Source: Bacillota bacterium (lineage in GTDB: Bacteria; Bacillota; Clostridia; Lachnospirales; Bianqueaceae). Taken from it: 6,399 bases of DNA. The notes beneath the pieces were generated by a model, which worked only from the letters and a program-made list of their open reading frames with translations, did no database searches and had not been told where the DNA came from. The translations under genes and the position numbers were made by a program. Where the stretch lies: the NCBI GenBank assembly GCA_017467985.1, contig JAFUJY010000184.1, positions 1-6,399 of the forward strand, read 5' to 3'. Below are positions 1-5,786 of this stretch, one piece after another (within the stretch, counting starts at the first letter, position 1; each line of letters opens with the position of its first letter).

Positions 1-101
1 AACGCTCGTTGATTCTTTTTCTGATAATCACTGCTATATCCTTTTATTGTAAAATGCTGCATTGTTAATGGAACTAGCACCAAAATATAAAATACCCACA
101 T
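1..101 (-). CDS. EpsG/Wzy-like polysaccharide polymerase, N-terminal fragment (runs off the left edge)
   Basis: The minus strand holds an ATG at 101 followed by 33 open codons to the window edge, preceded by a strong AGGAG site with a five-base spacer and starting 21 bases after the preceding gene's TAA. The translation opens with a hydrophobic helix (MWVFYILVLVPLTMQHF), followed by a charged stretch containing DYQKKNQRA. A short first helix followed by a K/N-rich loop just ahead of a second helix is the usual opening of EpsG-family polymerases of Gram-positive polysaccharide loci, and a polymerase fits the position after the glycosyltransferases. Another multi-spanning protein such as a flippase or acyltransferase is possible with so little sequence. 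A gene here is well supported; its family is tentative. Confidence 0.65.
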   Translation of the reverse strand, partial: MWVFYILVLVPLTMQHFTIKGYSSDYQKKNQRA

Positions 102-106
102 AGTTT

Positions 107-111
107 CTCCT
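107..111 (-). promoter_or_regulatory. Ribosome binding site of the left-edge membrane protein gene
   Basis: AGGAG on the minus strand, five bases before the ATG at 101, in the 21-base space after the GT2 stop codon. It is the main evidence that the short fragment at the left edge is a real gene. Confidence 0.75.
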
Positions 112-122
112 ACTTACCTTCT

Positions 123-1067
123 TTATGTTTTATACATTAAATATATGTTTTTTAACACTTGTCGTACACTTGCTATAACCTTATACATCAACTTATACAT
201 CTTATTCTTCACAGATGAGGATTTAATATATGCAAAAGCACGATCTCCATCTTCTCCACGAGTTGACAGGTACATATTACATCCAAATCGTAAAAGCAAT
301 TCTTCAGAATTATTTTCCAAAATCCAATTAAGACTTCTATTGCAAAACATATCCTGTTCGGGATTATGACTTGAAAAACCTATACTTTTTGAAACTTGCT
401 TCGCATGAATTCGACCTTTAACCAATACTTCCGGGAGATAATGGACTTTATAATTATTAGTATATAGACGATACCACATGTCCAAATCATTAAGCAAACG
501 TAAATTTTCATCAAATCCCCCGACTGCCTCAAAAGCAGATTTATGTATTAAGCAGGAGCATCCATGAAAATTATATTTCCTTGGTTCAGCTATCAAGTAG
601 CCATTATGCGGCATTGTGTTAATCTTTTCAGCATACTTCTCAGCTTTTTTTTGATTGATAGTCCGAATCACTTTTCCATTTGCATCAATCAATTCTGATG
701 AAGAGAAGAATATATGCTTTGAAATATCTGAAGCATCTAAAGACTCTATACATGCCATTTGCTTTTCCAATTTTTCAGGCAAATATAAATCGTCGTGACT
801 CAACCAAGAAAACCACTCTCCTGTCATGTTCGCAATTCCCAAATTCAACGCTGACGAAGATCCTCCGTTTTCTTTATAAAAGTACCGGATTCTCTCCCCG
901 TAGGATAGTGCAATTCGTTCTGTGGCTCCATCATCTTTCGAACCATCATTTACAACAATAATCTCTACATTAGGATAGGTCTGCGCTAATGCTGAATCAA
1001 TAGCCTCAGTAAGATAATTCGATGCATTATATGCCGGGATTATAATTGATACTTTAAATTTACACAT
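123..1067 (-). CDS. GT2-family glycosyltransferase
   Basis: A 314-residue GT-A fold enzyme from a different GT2 subgroup than its upstream neighbour. It shows VSIIIPAYNASNYLTEAI (6-23), VVNDGSKDDG (38-47), ENGGSSSALNLGI (66-78), and WLSHDDLYLP (88-97), where the HDD acidic pair replaces the usual DxD. Further on come VGGFDENLRLLNDLDMWYRL (182-201), typical of the acceptor-side helix region with the catalytic acid/base Asp, and GRIHAKQVS (218-226), an R-x-H-x-x-Q-x-S pattern common in this subgroup. It probably adds another sugar to the same repeat unit. The start at 1067 is one base beyond the preceding TAA, with a GAGAGG site 11 bases upstream inside that gene, so the two GT2 genes are almost certainly cotranslated. 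Composition is AT-rich. The C-terminus is Lys/Tyr-rich (MYKLMYKV) and basic, which may help membrane contact. Substrates are unknown. Confidence 0.92.
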   Translation of the reverse strand: MCKFKVSIIIPAYNASNYLTEAIDSALAQTYPNVEIIVVNDGSKDDGATERIALSYGERIRYFYKENGGSSSALNLGIANMTGEWFSWLSHDDLYLPEKLEKQMACIESLDASDISKHIFFSSSELIDANGKVIRTINQKKAEKYAEKINTMPHNGYLIAEPRKYNFHGCSCLIHKSAFEAVGGFDENLRLLNDLDMWYRLYTNNYKVHYLPEVLVKGRIHAKQVSKSIGFSSHNPEQDMFCNRSLNWILENNSEELLLRFGCNMYLSTRGEDGDRAFAYIKSSSVKNKMYKLMYKVIASVRQVLKNIYLMYKT

Positions 1068-1068
1068 A

Positions 1069-2118
1069 TTACATTTGGCCTCTCATATTTGAAATAACAA
1101 GCAGTAGTACACAAAGCATAAATGATAATCTACACTTTGCACAAACGAAAAAAAACTTCCAATAAATTGGCATATTTTCTAGCATCAAACACTTCATCGC
1201 GTCTTTCCTCTGTGAATTTGCAAGTATAGCTTTAATTCTCTTATATTTTTCATAAAAGCTTGCGTTATCCTCAACACAATTTAATCCTAACCCTAAAGTG
1301 TTAATTGCTATTCTGTTTGAAAGAGCTTGATAATAAATTGGATCTAAATCATTTTCTTGAATAACTTTTTTAAACTCAGAATATAACCTTTCCCATTTAC
1401 ACCACAAATCCGGTTTATATGTAGATGTTATTGATGTTTTCACGTCTTTTCTATAGTGATAAAGAGGTTGTATAACATACACTATATTTTTAATGTCAGA
1501 AAAAATCTTAAAATTATATAAAACATCTTCTGCTGTCCCAATTTTACTCAAATCCATCATCTCGTGCTTTTTAAGAACCCGGGCCGGATATATATGTCCC
1601 CACAATGTGCCATAACTATCCATATTCTCTGGATTTTCGAGTTCCTTTGCAATTGGTCCACAAATAATACGTTGCATTACTTTACCACTGAAAACAGTAT
1701 TTCTTTCATGTAGTATCTTCGGTAATGACTTATTAGGATATTCTCGTATGTAGGCGCACACAGCAGCCTCAACATTGTATGTAATAACAGCATCGAGAAG
1801 AGTTTCACAGAGCTTTTCGTCTATCCAATCATCGCTATCAACAAATATAATGTAGTCCCCCTTGGCTTTTTCTATCCCTATATTTCTTGAATGAGATACT
1901 CCCATATTGGATTGGTGAATAACTATGATACGAGAATCACTAGATGCATATTGATCACATATTTCTCCACTATTATCTGTCGAGCCATCATCAACTAAAA
2001 TAACTTCTAGATTACGGTATGTTTGAGTAACAATTGACCTTAAACACTGATCTAAATATTTTTCAGCATTATATACTGGAACTATAATAGTAATTTGAGG
2101 AACATCTAAAGTTGTCAT
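1069..2118 (-). CDS. GT2-family glycosyltransferase
   Basis: A 349-residue inverting glycosyltransferase of the GT-A fold, expected to add a sugar to the growing lipid-linked repeat unit. The N-terminal domain has ITIIVPVYNAEKYLDQCL (9-26), VDDGSTDNSG (42-51) for nucleotide binding, and FVDSDDW (92-98) with the metal-binding DSD. GTAEDVLYNFKIF (194-206) carries the acidic pair expected to include the catalytic base, followed by PLYHYRK (218-224). The C-terminal tail from about 318 to 344 is hydrophobic and Phe/Leu-rich, perhaps membrane-associating, as is common in capsule GT2 enzymes. The ATG at 2118 is preceded by GAGGTGG seven bases away. The 62-base gap upstream (2119-2181) is the longest in the window, and no convincing promoter or terminator was found in it. 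The gene is AT-rich (lines at 25 to 32% G+C), unlike the right-hand genes. Donor sugar unknown. Confidence 0.92.
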   Translation of the reverse strand: MTTLDVPQITIIVPVYNAEKYLDQCLRSIVTQTYRNLEVILVDDGSTDNSGEICDQYASSDSRIIVIHQSNMGVSHSRNIGIEKAKGDYIIFVDSDDWIDEKLCETLLDAVITYNVEAAVCAYIREYPNKSLPKILHERNTVFSGKVMQRIICGPIAKELENPENMDSYGTLWGHIYPARVLKKHEMMDLSKIGTAEDVLYNFKIFSDIKNIVYVIQPLYHYRKDVKTSITSTYKPDLWCKWERLYSEFKKVIQENDLDPIYYQALSNRIAINTLGLGLNCVEDNASFYEKYKRIKAILANSQRKDAMKCLMLENMPIYWKFFFVCAKCRLSFMLCVLLLVISNMRGQM

Positions 2119-2181
2119 ACACCAACCACCTCATTGTTAATAATATATTTTTCTTATCTCTGATGTCCTTTGCGCTGTTAT

Positions 2182-3288
2182 CTATTTTTTCATACATTTG
2201 TTCATAGCTTTTATTATCGTTTCAATAGAATATTTATCGACACTCTCTTTGCTCATTTTTCCCATCTTTAACTGTAGTTCTTTATCTTCCACTAGACATG
2301 AAATTGCTTGTGCAAAGCCATCTGTATCAAGTGTATCACACAAATGGCCTTCACCCTCGTTTATCAAATCGATACTCCCTCTAATCTTGCTACAAACCAC
2401 CGGTAAGCCACTAGCCATTGCTTCCATTAACGCAACCGGCAGACCTTCATGTATCGATGGGAAACAACAAATATCTGAGCTTTTGTATAATTCTGCAACA
2501 TCTTTACGATATCCCAGAAAATGTACTCTTTGCTCTAAATGTTGTTCACTCACACATTTCTGTAAATACTGTAGTAGTGATCCTTCTCCCACAATTAGAT
2601 AATGGATGTTGTTATTTTCAATTTGACTCAATGCTTTGATTATAATCTCGTGATTCTTTCTTTTACTTAATTCGCCTACAGAAATCAGCACTGTCGCATC
2701 TTCCGGTACCCCAATCTCTCTCCTCTTCGCAGCTCTGTCCACCTGCACATTAGCAAACTTCTCCACATCAATTCCCACACCTGGCACATATTCCACACGC
2801 TTTGCATGCATGTGCTTTCGTGCCCTCGCATAGTCCTCTTTGTTGATGGTAATTAGAACATCCGTAAAATGTGCGCACAACCATTCTACCGGATAATACA
2901 CTAACCAATTGACCAGTGGAGCACCTTTATAGAAGTGAAAACCATGGGCAGTATAGAAGACTCTGGTTCCGCTCTTGCGTACTTTCTGACAAGCGAATCG
3001 AGTACATACCGCAGCTATCGGAGTATGACAATGTACGATATCGTAATGATTCTCTTCTACCAACTTCTTGATTTCTCGAACAGCTGTAAGATTCTCCTTA
3101 CGAAACGGAGAACGACAACAGGAAAGCTGGTAGATCTTACAACCAAGCTCCCGATACAGTTCGGGAACCTTACTGTCGCTTTCGTTAGTCGCAATGTCCA
3201 CGGTATGGCCTTCTTCTATCAATTGCTTGATCAATTCTTTGAAGAAACCCATCGTAATACCGATCGTAGTTACATACAAGATTTTCAT
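2182..3288 (-). CDS. GT4-family glycosyltransferase (PglA/EpsD-like)
   Basis: A 368-residue GT-B fold enzyme, probably adding the second sugar (a HexNAc or hexose) to the undecaprenyl-diphosphate-linked primer at the cytoplasmic face. The N-terminal acceptor domain shows the opening ILYVTTIG, HYDIVHCHTP (81-90) and TAHGFHFYKGAP (113-124), a signature of the EpsD/PglA-type group. The C-terminal donor domain shows SVGELSKRKNH (203-213), LIVGEGSL (231-238), and the EX7E motif EGLPVALME with Glu281 and Glu289, followed by ASGLPVV. No signal peptide is seen. The ATG at 3288 overlaps the preceding TGA, with a GAGGA site seven bases upstream. Composition changes within the gene: the 5' half is around 40 to 52% G+C per counted line, while most lines from about 2690 down to 2182 are 32 to 37%. 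The family is secure; donor and linkage cannot be read from sequence. Confidence 0.93.
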   Translation of the reverse strand: MKILYVTTIGITMGFFKELIKQLIEEGHTVDIATNESDSKVPELYRELGCKIYQLSCCRSPFRKENLTAVREIKKLVEENHYDIVHCHTPIAAVCTRFACQKVRKSGTRVFYTAHGFHFYKGAPLVNWLVYYPVEWLCAHFTDVLITINKEDYARARKHMHAKRVEYVPGVGIDVEKFANVQVDRAAKRREIGVPEDATVLISVGELSKRKNHEIIIKALSQIENNNIHYLIVGEGSLLQYLQKCVSEQHLEQRVHFLGYRKDVAELYKSSDICCFPSIHEGLPVALMEAMASGLPVVCSKIRGSIDLINEGEGHLCDTLDTDGFAQAISCLVEDKELQLKMGKMSKESVDKYSIETIIKAMNKCMKK

Positions 3289-3905
3289 TTACTCTTCCTC
3301 GCTGGTATTCCTACATATGTACCAATTTCTTTAATATCCTGCACCACCACAGCTCCTGCACCGATCATGCACTCGCCGGTGATATTTACATTATTACTTA
3401 CCGTAGCTCCGGCCCCGATCCATGTGCCTTCACCAATGGTCACTGTTCCCGCTACGTGAGCACCTACGCTGATATGTACATAGTCACTCAAAATGCAATC
3501 ATGGTCTACCGAGGCACAAGTATTGATAATGCAGCCTACGCCGATACAACTGGATGGATTAACCACCGCTCCCGCCATGACCACGCTTCCTGTACCGATG
3601 GTTACGTTTTCGCCGATCACCGCCTGTGGATGTACCAGTGTCGCCATCCTAAAACCATCATTACTTAACGCCTGCTGCATCTGTCTGCGAACTTTTGCAT
3701 TACCGATGGCAATGATGATTTCCCAGTCCTTAAACTGACACACATCTCGACTGGTTCCCACCACGGGATAATCGCCGCATTCCTTTTTAGTTATGTCATC
3801 ATCCAGAAAAACAATTTCACAATAACCACATTTTTTCCCAATGTCTGCAACCACTTTACCGTGGCCACTGGCACCGATGATGACTAATTTCTTTTCTTCT
3901 GTCAT
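3285..3905 (-). CDS. pglD: Sugar N-acetyltransferase, PglD/NeuD family, left-handed beta-helix
   Basis: A 206-residue acetyl-CoA-dependent transferase, expected to acetylate the C4 amino group made by the aminotransferase and so finish UDP-diNAcBac. The N-terminal domain carries the UDP-sugar-binding GASGHGKVV (11-19) and the LDDD turn (34-37). The C-terminal part from about residue 90 is a run of hexapeptide repeats (IGENVTIGTG, IGEGTWIGAG, IGAGAVV) forming a left-handed beta-helix. The SVDHDC segment holds His135, the expected catalytic base. The family-typical GIPAR lies at 199-203. The frame is open upstream to an ATG at 4010, but the start at 3905 is chosen because it begins directly at the conserved KLVIIGASGHG strand, has a strong AGGAG site, and overlaps the preceding stop by ATGA. 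A NeuD role in sialic acid synthesis is possible by sequence alone, but no neu/sialate genes are nearby. It overlaps the next gene by ATGA as well. Confidence 0.93.
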   Translation of the reverse strand: MTEEKKLVIIGASGHGKVVADIGKKCGYCEIVFLDDDITKKECGDYPVVGTSRDVCQFKDWEIIIAIGNAKVRRQMQQALSNDGFRMATLVHPQAVIGENVTIGTGSVVMAGAVVNPSSCIGVGCIINTCASVDHDCILSDYVHISVGAHVAGTVTIGEGTWIGAGATVSNNVNITGECMIGAGAVVVQDIKEIGTYVGIPARKSK

Positions 3906-4534
3906 GTTGACTCCTGAGTTCCCATAAACTCTTCCATCGTAACTGAAGTTTCGGAACTGATACCTTCCCGCAGCAGCACTGTCTTTACTGTCTGGAAGAT
4001 GATCTTGCAATCCCCAAGGAATGTAATATTGTCTACATACTGCACATCGTAGTTGAACTTTTCTTCCCAGCTGATGGCGTTGCGGCCATTTACTTGCGCA
4101 AGACCGGTGAAACCTGGTCTCACTTCATGGCGTCTCGCTTGATGGGCATCGTACCTGGATAGGTACCTCACCAACAACGGTCTCGGCCCTACGATCGACA
4201 TATCTCCCTTTACAATGTTCCATAATTCCGGTAACTCATCCAGCGATGTGCTTCTTAAGAGCTTACCAAACTTTCCCAGTCGCACTGCATCCGGCAGGAG
4301 GTTGCCCTCGCTGTCTTTGGCGTTGCTCATGGTGCGGAACTTGTAAATCTTGAAGATCTTGCCGTCCTTGCCCGGCCTCTCCTGGGTGAAGAGTACGGGG
4401 CCGCCCAGCTTGATGCGTACCAGGATGGCTACGATCAATAAGATTGGACTGAGGACTATCAGAGCCGTTAGGGCAATGATACAGTCCCGAGGACGCTTGA
4501 TATACTTTTCATAGATTCCTTGATTATGCTTCAT
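3902..4534 (-). CDS. pglC: Undecaprenyl-phosphate phosphoglycosyl transferase (PglC/EpsL-like, monotopic PGT)
   Basis: This 210-residue enzyme starts glycan assembly by moving a sugar-1-phosphate from a UDP-sugar onto undecaprenyl phosphate at the inner face of the membrane. It is close in size to Campylobacter PglC (about 200 residues), and it lacks the extra N-terminal membrane domains of WbaP/WcaJ enzymes. The hydrophobic stretch 18-39 contains Ser29-Pro30, matching the Ser-Pro break of the re-entrant membrane helix. It is followed by FTQERPGKDGK (49-59), YKFRTM (64-69), STSLDELPEL with the catalytic Asp99-Glu100 dyad, VGPRPLL (115-121), and RPGFTGLAQVNGRN (139-152). The ATG at 4534 is preceded by AAGGA at good spacing. 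The gene ends in an ATGA overlap with the acetyltransferase, implying translational coupling. The first half is GC-richer (about 58 to 60%) than much of the second half (40 to 55%). The likely sugar is diNAcBac phosphate, by context. Confidence 0.95.
   Translation of the reverse strand: MKHNQGIYEKYIKRPRDCIIALTALIVLSPILLIVAILVRIKLGGPVLFTQERPGKDGKIFKIYKFRTMSNAKDSEGNLLPDAVRLGKFGKLLRSTSLDELPELWNIVKGDMSIVGPRPLLVRYLSRYDAHQARRHEVRPGFTGLAQVNGRNAISWEEKFNYDVQYVDNITFLGDCKIIFQTVKTVLLREGISSETSVTMEEFMGTQEST
3911..3915 (-). promoter_or_regulatory. Ribosome binding site that decides the acetyltransferase start
   Basis: On the minus strand AGGAG lies five bases before the ATG at 3905, inside the last codons of the phosphoglycosyl transferase. 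Together with the ATGA stop-start overlap it favours 3905 over the upstream in-frame ATG at 4010, which would place 35 extra residues entirely inside the preceding gene. Confidence 0.8.
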
Positions 4535-4543
4535 TACTTTTCC

Positions 4544-5773
4544 TTATCCTTCAAAGCAGCTCTTGACGATCTCGATCACCACATCCTGCTGCTCGTTGGT
4601 CATTTTGATATCACTTGGCAGGCACAGGCCCCGGTGGAAGATGTCTGCTCCCACATCGGTACTGCTGCCGGAGATGTAGGCGTTGGTCTGACCTCGGCCG
4701 CTGCCCTTTGCCGTGATAAATTCGTGCATGCGGAAGATGGGCTGCATGTGCATGGGCTTCCAGATGGGACGGCCCTCTGCATTGTGAGCTGCCAACTTTT
4801 CCAGGATCTCGGTGGGACAAGACTTGCCTGCCTCCTTGATGTAGGCGGCTTCGCTGTCGCTGCGCACCTGCTTGCACATGGCTTCAGGCTGGATCATCAT
4901 GCAGCTCAGCCAGAAGTTGGGCTCGCTGTTAGCTTCATCGTAAGGATTCATGATGACCGGCAGGTCCTTAAAGCCCTCTTTGTAGCGCATATAGATCTCT
5001 TTTTTACGGGCGATGTGCTCCTCCAGGTGGGGGAACTGGCCCCGTACCACGCCGGCGATCACATTGCTCATGCGGTAGTTGTAACCGATCTCTTCATGCT
5101 GGTACCAGGGAGCGTTTTCCCGGGACTGGGTGGACCATTTGCGGGCTTTGTTGGCGGCCTCTTCATCGCCGGTCAACAGCATACCACCAGAGGAACCGGT
5201 GATGATCTTGTTGCCGTTGAAGGAAATGGCATTGTATGTACCAAAGGCCCCGGTTTGCTGACCTTTGTAAGTGGCTCCCAGGGACTCGGCGGCATCTTCT
5301 ATGATGATGGCGCCATGCTTATTGGCGATTTTTTGAATCTCGTCCATCTTGCAGGGCGTGCCATACAGGTGGACAACTACGATGACTTTCACTTCCGGAT
5401 GGAGCTCAAAGGCCTTTTCCAGGGCTTTCGGGTCCATGTTCCAGGTGTCGTACTCGGTGTCGATAAAGATGGGTGTGCCCCCCTCATAAACCACGGGATT
5501 GACGGTGGCACCAAAGGTTACGTCGGTACAAAAGACCTTGTCGCCTTTTTGGATGCCTGCCAGCTTCATGGCCAGGTGCAGGGCTGCGGTGCCTGAGGAC
5601 AGGGCCACAGCATGTTTGGCACCGGTCTTGTCGGCAGCCAGTTTTTCCACCTCGTTGATGTTGGCACCTACGGTGGACATCCAGTTGGTGTCGTAGGCCT
5701 GCTGCATATAGGCCAGCTCCTCACCATGCATGGTGGGTGAGGCAAGCCAGACTTTTTGTTCAAATGGTTGCAT
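4544..5773 (-). CDS. pglE: PLP-dependent sugar aminotransferase, DegT/DnrJ/EryC1/StrS family (PglE/EpsN-like)
   Basis: A complete protein of 409 residues that would transfer an amino group, typically from glutamate, to C4 of the UDP-4-keto-6-deoxy sugar made by the upstream dehydratase. Fold-type I landmarks appear in order: the phosphate-binding SSGTAALHLA (59-68), VVHLYGTP (133-140), EDAAESLGA with the pyridine-contacting Asp160, SFNGNKI with the probable Schiff-base Lys189, GYNYRMSN (230-237), and the C-terminal RGLCLPSDIKMT. The ATG at 5773 has a GGAG site seven bases upstream, and the MQPFEQKVWLASP opening is typical of the family. Campylobacter PglE is about 386 residues. The extra length here lies mainly in two stretches, about 295-320 and 353-376, on either side of WKPMHMQPIF. 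The gene is GC-rich, near 60% in the line counted. The next gene starts nine bases after the stop codon, with its Shine-Dalgarno overlapping that stop. Family assignment is firm; substrate is inferred from neighbours. Confidence 0.95.
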   Translation of the reverse strand: MQPFEQKVWLASPTMHGEELAYMQQAYDTNWMSTVGANINEVEKLAADKTGAKHAVALSSGTAALHLAMKLAGIQKGDKVFCTDVTFGATVNPVVYEGGTPIFIDTEYDTWNMDPKALEKAFELHPEVKVIVVVHLYGTPCKMDEIQKIANKHGAIIIEDAAESLGATYKGQQTGAFGTYNAISFNGNKIITGSSGGMLLTGDEEAANKARKWSTQSRENAPWYQHEEIGYNYRMSNVIAGVVRGQFPHLEEHIARKKEIYMRYKEGFKDLPVIMNPYDEANSEPNFWLSCMMIQPEAMCKQVRSDSEAAYIKEAGKSCPTEILEKLAAHNAEGRPIWKPMHMQPIFRMHEFITAKGSGRGQTNAYISGSSTDVGADIFHRGLCLPSDIKMTNEQQDVVIEIVKSCFEG

Positions 5774-5786
5774 TGTATTTCTCCAA

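Noticed and set aside
2119..2181. A terminator or strong promoter in the 62-base gap
   Set aside because: No stable inverted repeat followed by a T-run was seen, and the TATATT-like tracts lack a convincing -35 partner; the region is simply AT-rich.
2935..3459. A 174-codon plus-strand frame across the GT4/acetyltransferase junction
   Set aside because: It crosses two well-supported minus-strand genes and their overlap, and its translation resembles no family.
3285..3620. Short direct repeats in the acetyltransferase DNA
   Set aside because: They encode the degenerate hexapeptide repeats of the left-handed beta-helix and are not a DNA-level repeat array.
3906..4010. An in-frame N-terminal extension of the acetyltransferase starting at the ATG at 4010
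   Set aside because: The extra 35 residues lie entirely within the phosphoglycosyl transferase gene and have no family match; the 3905 start has a proper ribosome binding site and begins at the conserved first strand.
4520..5596. A 358-codon open frame on the plus strand opposite the aminotransferase gene
   Set aside because: It is antisense to a gene with clear catalytic motifs, has no recognisable domain, and is best explained by the GC-rich codon bias of the aminotransferase, which removes stops from the opposite strand.
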